DNA of 33,845 nucleotides from an uncultured Eggerthellaceae bacterium (GTDB taxonomy: Bacteria > Actinomycetota > Coriobacteriia > Coriobacteriales > Eggerthellaceae). The stretch is from the NCBI GenBank assembly GCA_947650915.1, contig CANSWY010000016.1, positions 1-33,845 on the forward strand, written 5' to 3'. The translations under genes and the position numbers were made by a program. Under the pieces are notes generated by a model. The model was not told the DNA's origin. It did no database searches and saw only the letters and a program-made list of their open reading frames with translations. Positions within the stretch are counted from its first letter, which is position 1; each line of letters begins with the position of its first letter. This document shows positions 9,617-17,345 of the stretch, piece by piece.

Positions 9617-10633
9617 TCAGCGGGTGCAGGGGATGGCGCCGCGTTCGCAGCGGTTGCCCCAGGAGTCTATGATGTCCTTGTCCCGGTAGACGCAGATGAC
9701 CTCGCAGTTGTTGGGGCACTTCTGGCATTCCACTTCGCGCGTCTTGAACTGGAAATCCTGTACGGCGTTGAAATCGAAGCTGCCACGGGCGAAGGGACCG
9801 GTGCCTCCGTCCTGCACCGGGCCGGCTTTGAGCGCCAAGAGCGCTGATCCGAACGCGCCCATGAGGTGCCCATCCGGGTCCACCATCACCTTCTGGCCCA
9901 GCAGGTCCTCGAAGGACTTCACCACGCCCTCGTTCTTGCTGACACCGCCTTGAAAGACGATGGGCGCCTCTATGCGCTTGCCTTTGCCCACGTTGTTCAG
10001 GTAGTTGGAGGCCACCGCGCGGCAGAGGCCGGCAATGATGTCCTCACGGGCATACCCCACCTGTATCTTGTGCACCAGGTCAGATTCGGCGAACACGGTG
10101 CAGCGCGCGGCGATGTTCGCGGGTTTTTCCGAGGTGAGCGCGATCTTGCCGAACTCCTCCACCTCCACGCCCAAGCGAGCCGCCTGGCTGGAGAGGAACG
10201 AGCCGGTGCCCGCGGCGCAGAGCGTGTTCATGGCGTAATCAGTGGCGATGCCGCCTTCCACGCAGATGATCTTCGAATCCTGGCCGCCGATCTCAAGGAT
10301 GGTGCGCACTTCAGGGTGCAGATAGGTGGTGCCCACGGCGTGGGCCGTGATCTCATTCTTGATGACCGTGGCGCCGATCATGGCGCCCACCAAACGCCGT
10401 GCGCTGCCCGTGGTGCCCGCGCCCACGATGCGCACGCCCTCATCTTCCAGCTGGCGCGCCAGCTCTGCCGCCACGCGCTTGGAGGCACCGGCCGGATCCC
10501 CTTCGGTCCAAAGGTAGGAACGCGCGATGATGTTCGCGTCTTCGTCTATGACCACGCCCTTGGTGGAGATGGAGCCGATGTCTATCCCCAGATAGGCTTC
10601 TTTCACTGCGTTCGCCGTGTTCGCGGTGCTCAT
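9617..10633 (-). CDS. BadF/BcrA/HgdC-type ATPase, acyl-CoA dehydratase activase (COG1924-like)
   Basis: A 338-residue ASKHA-fold ATPase. Family members hold a [4Fe-4S] cluster between two subunits and use ATP to inject a low-potential electron into a partner (2-hydroxyacyl-CoA dehydratase or benzoyl-CoA reductase). Visible are the phosphate loop YLGIDIGSISTKGVV, the hallmark GGQDSK at 116-121, and the cluster cysteines C139 (NTLCAAGTGSF) and C178 (AARCTVFAESD). A cysteine-rich tail follows (CQKCPNNCEVIC...CERG), typical of the longer COG1924 type. Its ATG overlaps the stop of the preceding gene (ATGA, 10630-10633). It is the last gene of a minus-strand run and acts with the two genes before it. 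The reaction is unknown. Confidence 0.9.
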   Translation of the reverse strand: MSTANTANAVKEAYLGIDIGSISTKGVVIDEDANIIARSYLWTEGDPAGASKRVAAELARQLEDEGVRIVGAGTTGSARRLVGAMIGATVIKNEITAHAVGTTYLHPEVRTILEIGGQDSKIICVEGGIATDYAMNTLCAAGTGSFLSSQAARLGVEVEEFGKIALTSEKPANIAARCTVFAESDLVHKIQVGYAREDIIAGLCRAVASNYLNNVGKGKRIEAPIVFQGGVSKNEGVVKSFEDLLGQKVMVDPDGHLMGAFGSALLALKAGPVQDGGTGPFARGSFDFNAVQDFQFKTREVECQKCPNNCEVICVYRDKDIIDSWGNRCERGAIPCTR

Positions 10634-11811
10634 CTGAGTTGCGCCTCCTTTTTCATGGCCAGCATGTCGTAGAACGCTTCCAAGCGCGTCATGAGGCCGG
10701 TGTCGCTGGTTTCCGTGTCATAGGTGAGGTACAGGATGGGGATCTTGAAGTCCTTGCTCAGTGATCGCAGGACCGGCATGGCGTCGATCTCTGGCGTGCA
10801 GCCGGTGCACTTCGCGTGGATGAGGCCGTCGAAGCCGCGCTCAGCGTATTCCTTTGCGGCCGCCAGCGTGAGCGTGGTGGTGGGGCCCATGTCGTAGGTC
10901 ACGTATTCGGAGATGCCGCGGCGCAGATTGGGTTCGTTGTAGTGCGTGTAGCGGTTCGTGAAGTTCAGCATCCGGTGCACTTCCACGCCCATGCCCATCA
11001 GCTTCTCGTCCAGATCCAGGTTGGATTCCATGTCGATGGCGGTGTACATCTCCCCGATGATGCCGATGCGGATGGGGCGCGCGGGCTTGTCCAGCGGCAC
11101 GGCGCGCATCTGGGCGGCAAAAGCGCTGTAGGCGGCGTCCACCTCTTTGGCAGAGGTGCAGCCCTCCAGCGCGTCCAGCAGGCCCTCCCACGCGCGCTTG
11201 CAGGCGCCCGGCTTTGTTTCGAATCCGGCGCATGTCATGTACAGATCGCGCGCTTGGTCCAGCTTCGTCATCATGTGCCCGCAGGCCAGAAGCTGCTTCA
11301 CGCCATGAGGGACGTTGATGTCGGGGTTCACCATCTTCATGACCTCTTTGGCCCAGCCCACGTATCCTTGTTCGATCCCGTGGGAGAAGTTCAGCATGGT
11401 GAAGTCATAGCCCATATCGCGCAGGATCTCTTCCTGCATCTCTCCGTAGAAGCCCAAGCGGCAGGGGCCTCCCACCTGCACCAGCACGTTCGCGCCGCGC
11501 TCCAGCGCTTCGATCCAGTCTCCCATCATGTGCTTGAAGGGCGTGCAGACATCGTCCGTAGAGCTTTGGATGCCCAGCTCCATGGTGCGCTTGGTGGCAG
11601 GGGGGAGCGCCAGGTAATCGCAATCCAGCACCTGTTCCACGAAGAACTTGAACGCGGGCGCGTAGTAGGCGTAGCGGAAGACGGCCACCTTCTTGTCCTT
11701 GTGGCGGTCTTTGCGGAAGCGCTTGCGCAGATCCTTCGCGCTGGTCCCTTTGAACGAAGGCGCGTCCGCGCCGTCAGCGCTGCCCGCCTTGATGCGGAAT
11801 TTCTTGAGCAT
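10630..11811 (-). CDS. 2-hydroxyacyl-CoA dehydratase-like protein (COG3581-like)
   Basis: A 393-residue protein of the HgdB/FldB-related fold. Conserved cysteines appear in DDVCTPFKHMMGD, VGGPCRLGFYGEMQ and HAKCTGCTPEIDAMPVL, consistent with Fe-S ligands. In many anaerobes this family stands beside a COG1924 activase and a DUF2229 protein, or is fused with them in one very long polypeptide. Here the three are separate. I chose ATG 11811, which gives MLKKFRIK and has a strong AGGAAGGAGG site upstream. An in-frame start at 11898 would add 29 unlikely residues inside the previous gene. Even so the gene overlaps its neighbour by 38 bases. It is not a standard alpha/beta dehydratase pair, so no substrate is claimed. 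Confidence 0.85.
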   Translation of the reverse strand: MLKKFRIKAGSADGADAPSFKGTSAKDLRKRFRKDRHKDKKVAVFRYAYYAPAFKFFVEQVLDCDYLALPPATKRTMELGIQSSTDDVCTPFKHMMGDWIEALERGANVLVQVGGPCRLGFYGEMQEEILRDMGYDFTMLNFSHGIEQGYVGWAKEVMKMVNPDINVPHGVKQLLACGHMMTKLDQARDLYMTCAGFETKPGACKRAWEGLLDALEGCTSAKEVDAAYSAFAAQMRAVPLDKPARPIRIGIIGEMYTAIDMESNLDLDEKLMGMGVEVHRMLNFTNRYTHYNEPNLRRGISEYVTYDMGPTTTLTLAAAKEYAERGFDGLIHAKCTGCTPEIDAMPVLRSLSKDFKIPILYLTYDTETSDTGLMTRLEAFYDMLAMKKEAQLR

Positions 11812-12823
11812 CCAGGTATCCTCCTTCCTGCTTGAAGCGCAGGATGTCGATGAAGCTCTCCACGCGCGTCTGAACGCCGGCGCTGCCGCTTTGCGCATCG
11901 ATCACCAGGTTCAGGATGGGCAGCTCCTTCAGGCGCCGCATGAGCGCGTCCGTGAACAGCGAATCCGGTCCACAGGGAAAGGCGCTCACCATCACGATGC
12001 CGTCCACGGCATCCTTCAGCTCCAGCGCAGCTCCGGCCAGTTCGCGGTTCACCAGCCAGGGAAGCGTTTCGGAGAACGCGAAGCTGCGCTTGAAGGATTT
12101 CGCGTGGTCCACCTCATCGGCGCAGACGATCACCGCACCCGCGGCCTCCAAGGCGTCTGTGATGTCTCCGCAGACGTAGCGGTCGTGCGCCAGATAGGGG
12201 TGCGCCACCAGCAGGATGAGCGGAGGCGCCAGCTCTTTCTGGTGTGGATCGGTTGAGGCCACCTTCCGGTATTTCGCCATGAGCGCCACCGTCTCCGCGG
12301 CGCGCTTGGCACGCTTCGCGTCTTCGGCGGCTTGTGCGGCGACAGCTGCCTTGTAGGCTTTCTTCGCCTGGGCGCCCGGCACCTTCAGGCGGCTGGCCAG
12401 ATCAAGGTAGGCCGCCTTCATCTTCTTCGCGTCCGTGGCATCTTCCAGGTCAAGGGAGATGACAGCGACGCCCTCTGCGCGGAAGGTGTTGCTCACCAGA
12501 TCCGGCAGCGATTGGAACTTCGTGCAGAATCCGGCGCGGTGGTTCACGCTGGCGAACGACGGGATGAAGACAGCGTCCACCTGGTCTTTGAGCGCGTCCA
12601 CGTGCCCCATGAACACCTTCGACGCCAGGCAGGCTTCGTCTATGGAAAGCGCGTCCCCTGCTTCCACCACGGCGCGGGTGGTGTCGCCGCTCACGACGAC
12701 CGTGAGGCCCACCTCTTCGAAGAAGGTGCGCCAGAGCGTGCCGTACTTGTGGAACAGGAGCGCTCGTGGGATGCCGACGGTGCGCACGGGATGCGCCGCA
12801 TCCGGCGCGTTCAGCATGGTCAA
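11774..12823 (-). CDS. DUF2229 acyl-CoA dehydratase activase-related protein (COG3580-like)
   Basis: A 349-residue protein. The N-terminal region matches DUF2229: VGIPRALLFHKYGTLWRTFF, then a cysteine in IDEACLASKVFMGHV and another in NHRAGFCTKFQSLP. It is the usual companion of COG1924 and COG3581 proteins and is thought to be part of the same ATP-driven electron-transfer machine. The start is either TTG 12823, six bases after AAGGAG, or ATG 12817. The TTG has the better spacing. Only one base separates it from the end of the PH-domain gene upstream. Lys/Ala-rich coil-forming sequence occupies about residues 148-185. Confidence 0.82.
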   Translation of the reverse strand: MTMLNAPDAAHPVRTVGIPRALLFHKYGTLWRTFFEEVGLTVVVSGDTTRAVVEAGDALSIDEACLASKVFMGHVDALKDQVDAVFIPSFASVNHRAGFCTKFQSLPDLVSNTFRAEGVAVISLDLEDATDAKKMKAAYLDLASRLKVPGAQAKKAYKAAVAAQAAEDAKRAKRAAETVALMAKYRKVASTDPHQKELAPPLILLVAHPYLAHDRYVCGDITDALEAAGAVIVCADEVDHAKSFKRSFAFSETLPWLVNRELAGAALELKDAVDGIVMVSAFPCGPDSLFTDALMRRLKELPILNLVIDAQSGSAGVQTRVESFIDILRFKQEGGYLDAQEIPHQGGQR

Positions 12824-12824
12824 T

Positions 12825-14717
12825 CTAGGCTCCTTGCGTGGGGGTCTGTCCGGGTCCTGCGGGGACGAAGGGTGAAGCCTCCGCTACAGGGTCTTTCTGG
12901 GGGCCCACCGTTTTCATGTGGCGGGGTTCCAGCCAGGAAAGCCATGCGTCCGCATCTGTCTGCGTGACATCGATGAGCGTGAACGTGGTGCCGCCCACGC
13001 CCGCTGCGGTGCGCGCGCAGATGGTGGCAGTGCCCGCTGCGCGCTGCAGCGGGTTCGTGCGCACGCATCCGTACTGGATCTTCTGGCGCGGGAAGTTCAC
13101 CGTTTCGCGCGAAAGGCCTGCGTTCGTGATCTGCATGAAGCGGCGGTTGTGCGCGAAGCTGGAACCCTTCGCCCAGAGGATGGCTCCTGCCACATCGAAG
13201 ACGAGCAGCACCACGGCCAGCACGTAGAGGATGGCGCAGAGCACATCCGTGATGCCCAGCACCGCGGATGCGTCCGTGCGGTACGGGTCAGGGTCAAGGC
13301 CCACCAGGAAATGGGTGATGATCTGCACGGCGCAGGTGATGACGGCGCACCAGAATCCGCTGCCCTGCCAGAGCGCACGCCGGATGAGTCCACGGCGCAT
13401 CGCCTTGGGGGACACGGGCGTGGGCGTCTGCGGCACGTCCTGGTATTCGGGCACGATGCCAAAGAGCACCTCGTTCACACGGCTCAGCTTCAGGAAGGGA
13501 TGGATGACGATGCCCGTGTCAGGCCGGCTGTTCTTCTGGCTGCTGTCCGTCTGGTCTCCTGAGACGGCTCCCACGCGGGAGAGGGACAGCTCACAGTAGC
13601 CCATGAGGCGGCGGATGAACGTCTGCTTGATGACCACGGCCTGCACGCGGCTGATGTCGACGCCTTGCAGCGCGTGCTGCAAAAGCCCGTGCTCCACTTC
13701 GATGCGCGCGCCGCGCCTGCGCGCCTGGAAGCCGCCGTAGTTCACGCAGGAGCCGATGATGCTCAGCACCCAGATGATGACCATGATGCCCACCGCCACT
13801 CCGACGACGCTCAAGACCGCAGTGTTCAAGATGTCTCCGCGGGTGATGGCCGATGAGAGGTCGTTGGCCATGTGCGCGCTCTCATTGCCGAAGACGTCCG
13901 TGAGAAGCGGCAGCGCTTCGGCCAGCACGCCCAGAATGGCCACGACGATCACCGCGAACGCGGAGTTGTTGGAGATGCCGGCCAGGATGAGCTCTTTGTT
14001 GGTGAGGCCGTACTGGTATGAGACGGCCTGCGACGCTTGTGGTGCTCCCGCGAAGATGCCGCCCACTTCGTCCCAGACCTGTTTGCCTGCGTCCAGCACG
14101 TTGCCGGTCTGGGCAGCGGGGGCCGCGGCTGCTGCTGCGCTGGGCGTTGCGGGGGCTGTGGCCGCTGTGTTCGCCACGGCGGCCTGTTCAGCCTGCATCT
14201 TGTGCGTGAAGAGCTGCGTGCGCAGCCATTCGGCTTGGGCCTTGGTGAGATAGGGCACCTGCACGGCTTTGTTCGACGCGCCGCCGGCCGTGTCGATGGA
14301 GACGGTGCAGACGCCGAAGATGCGCTGCAAGAGCGTAGCGTTCTGATCCACGGATTGGATGCGCGGATAGGGCACGTGGACCTGCTGCTTGTTGAAGATG
14401 CCGCTGCAGAGACAGAACTCATCAGCGGAGAGCGTGAAGTACAGGTGCTTGTAGGCGAAGAAGCGCGAGGCGATGATGATGGCGGCGATCATGATGAAGC
14501 CGAAGAGGGTGGTGCTGGTGGCGATGAGGCCGACGAGCGCGTCAGAATCTCCGCTGGCCAAGTAGGAGATGACCGATCCGCCGGAGGTGACCAGCAGCGC
14601 GAAGAGGAGGGCGATCACGGCACCGGCCGAACCCAGCCAGACATAGCTGGCGTGCACCTTGTAGCGGGCTTCCGGGGTTTGAGCGGCTGGCGCGGTTTGA
14701 ACGGGGGCCGTCATCAC
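12825..14717 (-). CDS. YdbT-like membrane protein with repeated bacterial PH (DUF304) domains
   Basis: A 630-residue membrane protein with three bacterial PH domains: about residues 88-168 (FTLSADEFCLCSGIFNKQQ), 345-400 (ARIEVEHGLLQHALQGVD) and 520-595 (FMQITNAGLSRETVNFPRQK). Paired hydrophobic helices precede each. An Ala/Pro-rich linker (about 172-205) follows the first domain and makes the protein longer than typical YdbT. Function of the family is poorly known. Bacillus subtilis YdbS and YdbT have been linked to resistance to other strains' antimicrobial products. The start is GTG 14717 or ATG 14714, in a TGATG junction with the upstream ydbS-like gene. It is cotranscribed with the dehydratase-activase trio below it, an unexpected pairing. 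Confidence 0.82.
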   Translation of the reverse strand: MMTAPVQTAPAAQTPEARYKVHASYVWLGSAGAVIALLFALLVTSGGSVISYLASGDSDALVGLIATSTTLFGFIMIAAIIIASRFFAYKHLYFTLSADEFCLCSGIFNKQQVHVPYPRIQSVDQNATLLQRIFGVCTVSIDTAGGASNKAVQVPYLTKAQAEWLRTQLFTHKMQAEQAAVANTAATAPATPSAAAAAAPAAQTGNVLDAGKQVWDEVGGIFAGAPQASQAVSYQYGLTNKELILAGISNNSAFAVIVVAILGVLAEALPLLTDVFGNESAHMANDLSSAITRGDILNTAVLSVVGVAVGIMVIIWVLSIIGSCVNYGGFQARRRGARIEVEHGLLQHALQGVDISRVQAVVIKQTFIRRLMGYCELSLSRVGAVSGDQTDSSQKNSRPDTGIVIHPFLKLSRVNEVLFGIVPEYQDVPQTPTPVSPKAMRRGLIRRALWQGSGFWCAVITCAVQIITHFLVGLDPDPYRTDASAVLGITDVLCAILYVLAVVLLVFDVAGAILWAKGSSFAHNRRFMQITNAGLSRETVNFPRQKIQYGCVRTNPLQRAAGTATICARTAAGVGGTTFTLIDVTQTDADAWLSWLEPRHMKTVGPQKDPVAEASPFVPAGPGQTPTQGA

Positions 14718-15214
14718 ACGTCCTCACGAGCGATGCGGGCCAGTTCTGCTGCCTTGTCGCGCACATCCGCCGCTTCCGCCAGCGCCAGGCCGGGGATCTC
14801 GTGTTCGCCGGCGGCGGTGGAGACGGTGACGCTGGCCAGGCCGAAGGCGCGCATGATGGGGCCTTGGCGGGTGTCTGTGTTCTGCACGCGGATGAAGGGG
14901 ATCACGATGCGCTGTTTCCAGATGATGCCTTTGGCGATGTCCAGGAAATCGTCCGTCAGCTGGTAGCGCCAGCGGGCGTAGCGGATGGGCGGCAGGATGA
15001 TGAGGCAGAGCACGGCCAGCGCTGCGAACAGGATGGCCACGGCCGCCAGCAGGATGGGCGCCCAGGATGCGTTTCCTTCTTCTGCGGCGATCGCGGCGAT
15101 GACGGCGGCGATGCCGAAGCAGATCAAGAACGAGATGATGATCCAGATGGCGTCATTGATGCGCCAGACGAATTTGATCTTGGGATCCAGTTTGCTTTCG
15201 GGTAGTGCTCTCAT
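14714..15214 (-). CDS. YdbS-like PH-domain membrane protein
   Basis: A 166-residue protein with two transmembrane helices (about residues 23-45 and 51-78) followed by one bacterial PH (DUF304) domain. The domain includes YQLTDDFLDIAKGIIWKQ and IPFIRVQNTDTRQGPIMRAFGLASVTVSTAAG, the family's most conserved stretch. It is the usual small partner of the YdbT-type protein, and the two overlap at the stop/start. The start is ATG 15214 with AGAAGGA upstream. It appears to be the first gene of the five-gene run ending at 9617. Confidence 0.85.
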   Translation of the reverse strand: MRALPESKLDPKIKFVWRINDAIWIIISFLICFGIAAVIAAIAAEEGNASWAPILLAAVAILFAALAVLCLIILPPIRYARWRYQLTDDFLDIAKGIIWKQRIVIPFIRVQNTDTRQGPIMRAFGLASVTVSTAAGEHEIPGLALAEAADVRDKAAELARIAREDV

Positions 15215-15248
15215 GGGCGTTCCTTCTTCGTGCGATCAGTGAGCGTCC

Positions 15249-15254
15249 ATTCTA
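15249..15254 (-). promoter_or_regulatory. possible -10 box for the PH-domain/activase operon
   Basis: TAGAAT on the minus strand, 35 bases before the ATG at 15214, leaves room for a short leader with its ribosome site. No good -35 is visible at normal spacing. The rest of the 117-base gap (15215-15331) holds nothing else I recognise. Confidence 0.3.
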
Positions 15255-15331
15255 GCGAATGCCCCGTGCCCGCGCAGGGCTGCATTGACGGAGAGCACAG
15301 CGGTCCAGCAGCGGCGTGCGCATGTCCGTGG

Positions 15332-15718
15332 TCACTGGTTGTTGAAATAGTCCGCGTCTGTGATGAAATACGTGCGGATGAACCTTTCCGATGACACCAC
15401 CACGAATTCTCCGGTGCGGTCAAGGAAGTAGACGTCGTCACCGTCTTCGCGCTGGGTCTTGTGCCGGGCGGCGGAATCCGCCACCACGGCGTTCGCCCGG
15501 GCCAGGTACTCTTCAGCAGTGGCGCAGCTCACCTCATCCCCGTGCTTCTCGAAATGGTCTTGCAGGCGCGCGTCGCTGCGGAACTCCAGGTTTCCCGGAT
15601 GCGCCGCATCGGGAGCGTCTTGCATGACAGTAGGGCCGCATGCGCAGAGCAGGCAGCACAAACATGCCGCCACCAGCGTCGGCAGCGCGCGCGTGAGCCA
15701 TGTGATGGCGCGTTCCAT
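15332..15718 (-). CDS. small lipoprotein with a polymorphic-toxin-like C-terminal domain
   Basis: A 128-residue protein. A hydrophobic signal ends in the lipobox LCAC (Cys27). The rest (about 40-128) has the pattern DHFEKHGDEV, then AEEYLARANAVV, HKTQREDGDDVYFLD, GEFVVVSSERFIRTYF and DADYFNNQ. That order of motifs is familiar from C-terminal nuclease-like modules of polymorphic toxins in the Barnase/EndoU/colicin-D/RelE superfamily, and from small lipoproteins of Gram-positive gut bacteria. The family assignment is from memory and not certain. No immunity gene is obvious nearby. The start ATG 15718 lacks a clear ribosome site. Confidence 0.6.
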   Translation of the reverse strand: MERAITWLTRALPTLVAACLCCLLCACGPTVMQDAPDAAHPGNLEFRSDARLQDHFEKHGDEVSCATAEEYLARANAVVADSAARHKTQREDGDDVYFLDRTGEFVVVSSERFIRTYFITDADYFNNQ

Positions 15719-15750
15719 GGGGGCATTGTAGCGCGGGCGGTTGAGCCGTT

Positions 15751-15795
15751 CATATCTGCATTACGTAATGCAGATATGGTATGATGTCGCATCAT
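15751..15795 (+). promoter_or_regulatory. palindromic operator and extended -10 promoter of the toxin-antitoxin operon
   Basis: 15751-15778 is a perfect 28-bp palindrome with half-site CATATCTGCATTAC. It overlaps an extended -10 (TG at 15777-15778, TATGAT at 15780-15785). A second dyad, ATGATG-TCG-CATCAT, covers 15781-15795. The antitoxin ribosome site AAAAGGAGG is at 15801-15809. A ribbon-helix-helix antitoxin binding here would block its own promoter. That is inferred from known RelB-type systems. Confidence 0.75.
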
Positions 15796-15813
15796 GACGG
15801 AAAAGGAGGCGCC

Positions 15814-16122
15814 ATGGCATCAGATGCGGTCTTGAACGTCAGGCTGCCGAAAGAGCTCAAGGATCAGGGCAACCAGGTCCTTGAGAGGAATGGGCTTTCG
15901 GTTTCGAAGGCGGTTCGCAAGCTGTATGAATTCATGGTCCGTGAACAGGATGTTCCGCCCTTCGCGTTGGATCAGGATGCGGATGGCTCCGTGGAACAGA
16001 AGCGTCTTCTGCTGCGTTCTCTGGCAGGGGTCGTGGATCTTCCAGAAGGATTCGATGGACGCCAGGCCTATCGTGACCATCTGGTTGAAAAACATGCGCC
16101 GCATGCGGGTCAGGTGCGGTGA
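15814..16122 (+). CDS. RelB/DinJ-like ribbon-helix-helix antitoxin
   Basis: A 102-residue antitoxin. The N-terminus DAVLNVRLPKELKDQGNQVL, followed by NGLSVSKAVRKLYEFMV, is the short beta strand plus two helices of the RelB/DinJ ribbon-helix-helix DNA-binding domain. The C-terminal part (about 50-102) would wrap and neutralise the toxin. ATG 15814 has AAAAGGAGG five bases upstream. An in-frame ATG at 15781 lies inside the promoter dyad and was not used. The stop overlaps the toxin's GTG, the usual arrangement for coupled toxin-antitoxin expression. Confidence 0.85.
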   Translation: MASDAVLNVRLPKELKDQGNQVLERNGLSVSKAVRKLYEFMVREQDVPPFALDQDADGSVEQKRLLLRSLAGVVDLPEGFDGRQAYRDHLVEKHAPHAGQVR

Positions 16123-16577
16123 AGGCCATGAAGGTGCTCTTGGATGCGAACATCTTGATCGATATCTGCGGCCAGACTGAGGACCTGTCATCTTCCTTCC
16201 AAGCGCTGGACATCATGTTGCTCAGGGAGGATGAGCCATGCATGCTCACCTGCATGGCGCCCACGGTCTGCTACGTCGTCAGATCAAGGGGGTACGCTTC
16301 AGAGGATGCTGCGCTCTCCGTTCTCGACCGGCTCACGCGCATCGTCCCGATGGCTGATGTGATCCCTGCGGATTATGCTGATGCGGTCACGCTCAAGATG
16401 GCGGATTTCGAGGATGCGCTCTTGGCCAGCGCAGCGAAACGCCACGAGGCCGATCTCATCCTCACGCGCAACGTCAAGGATTTCAAGGCGTCTCCAGTGA
16501 GGGCGATGCACCCGGATGGCTTCATCGCGCAGTTCTGCCCTTCCGGCTACGAATATGGGGAAGTGGCCATGCCGTGA
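16119..16577 (+). CDS. PIN-domain toxin (VapC-like ribonuclease)
   Basis: A 152-residue PIN-domain protein, predicted Mg2+-dependent RNase that is inhibited by the upstream antitoxin. Acidic active-site residues are D9 in KVLLDANILID, D15, the pair in ADFEDALLASAAKRH, and the final motif LTRNVKDF. Start is GTG 16119, overlapping the antitoxin stop (GTGA), or ATG 16128, which would begin at MKVLLD. The partner antitoxin is RelB/DinJ-like instead of a VapB type, so the pair is a mixed type II system. It ends 22 bases from the convergent upp gene. Confidence 0.85.
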   Translation: MKAMKVLLDANILIDICGQTEDLSSSFQALDIMLLREDEPCMLTCMAPTVCYVVRSRGYASEDAALSVLDRLTRIVPMADVIPADYADAVTLKMADFEDALLASAAKRHEADLILTRNVKDFKASPVRAMHPDGFIAQFCPSGYEYGEVAMP

Positions 16578-16599
16578 GAGCTGCGTGTGCTCAGCGGCT

Positions 16600-17232
16600 T
16601 CAGCCCACGGTGCCGAAGATGCGGTCGCCGGCGTCGCCCAAGCCGGGCACGATGTAGGCGCGTTCGTTCAGGCCTTCGTCCACGGCGGCCACGTAGATGT
16701 CCACATCCGGATGCGCCTTCTGGAAGGCAGCGATGCCTTCGGGCGCGGCCACCAGGTTCATCATGCGGATGTCCGTGGCGCCCCGGGCCTTCAGGGTGGA
16801 CACAGCGTCGATGGCGCTGCCGCCCGTGGCCAGCATGGGATCCAGCACGATGACCGTATCAGCGCTGATGTCAGCGGGCAGCTTGCAGAGGTATTCCACC
16901 GGCTGCAGGCTCTCTTCGTCGCGGTACATGCCGATGTAGCCCACGGATGCATCCGGCAGCACGGCCAGCATGCCTTCCACCATGCCCACGCCTGCGCGCA
17001 AGATGGGTGCCAGGGTCACGCGGCCACAGGCCAGGGTGGGGAATTCAGCGCAGGCCACAGGGGTCTTCACCGTGATCTGTTCAGTGGGCAGGTCGCGCGT
17101 GGCCCCGAAGGCCATGAGGGTGGTGATCTGATGCAGGAGGCTGCGGAATTCGCCAGTGGGGGTGTTCTCGTTTCGCATGCGGGTGAGCTTGGATGCGATC
17201 AGGGGGTGTGCGATCTGATGGACTTCGCTCAT
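16600..17232 (-). CDS. upp: uracil phosphoribosyltransferase
   Basis: A 210-residue enzyme that makes UMP from uracil and PRPP in pyrimidine salvage (cytoplasm). Key motifs are PILRAGVGMVEGML, the PRPP loop VIVLDPMLATGGSAIDAV, and the C-terminal uracil-binding segment VAAVDEGLNERAYIVPGLGDAGDRIFGT. Length is normal. I chose ATG 17232 (MSEVHQIAHPL), which has AAGGAGG at proper spacing. An in-frame start at 17256 would place the ribosome site inside the gene. It is transcribed alone, convergent with the toxin gene. Confidence 0.97.
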   Translation of the reverse strand: MSEVHQIAHPLIASKLTRMRNENTPTGEFRSLLHQITTLMAFGATRDLPTEQITVKTPVACAEFPTLACGRVTLAPILRAGVGMVEGMLAVLPDASVGYIGMYRDEESLQPVEYLCKLPADISADTVIVLDPMLATGGSAIDAVSTLKARGATDIRMMNLVAAPEGIAAFQKAHPDVDIYVAAVDEGLNERAYIVPGLGDAGDRIFGTVG

Positions 17233-17307
17233 GGATGCCTCCTTCGTGGTCTGCATCCATGGTACGCGTTTTCTGATGCGATGCCGCTGGGGATGTCCAG
17301 GAAAGGC

Positions 17308-17345
17308 GGACGGAGGTCACGAATCCTCCGTCCCTTCGTGACCTC
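17308..17345 (-). terminator. overlapping alternative hairpins at the end of the hydrogenase-ABC operon
   Basis: Two stems share bases. GAGGTCACGAA at 17313-17323 pairs with 17335-17345 (11 bp). GGACGGAGG at 17308-17316 pairs with 17325-17333 (9 bp). They cannot form together. The first covers the stop codon of the ABC gene (17344-17346). On the minus strand a weak pyrimidine run follows. Terminator is the simplest reading. Confidence 0.55.

Noticed and set aside
9466-9672. Short frames beginning MQFGTSLLHI or containing CKRDVPN at repeat copies
   Set aside because: These peptides are translations of the repeat arms and recur at every copy. There is no independent evidence of coding.
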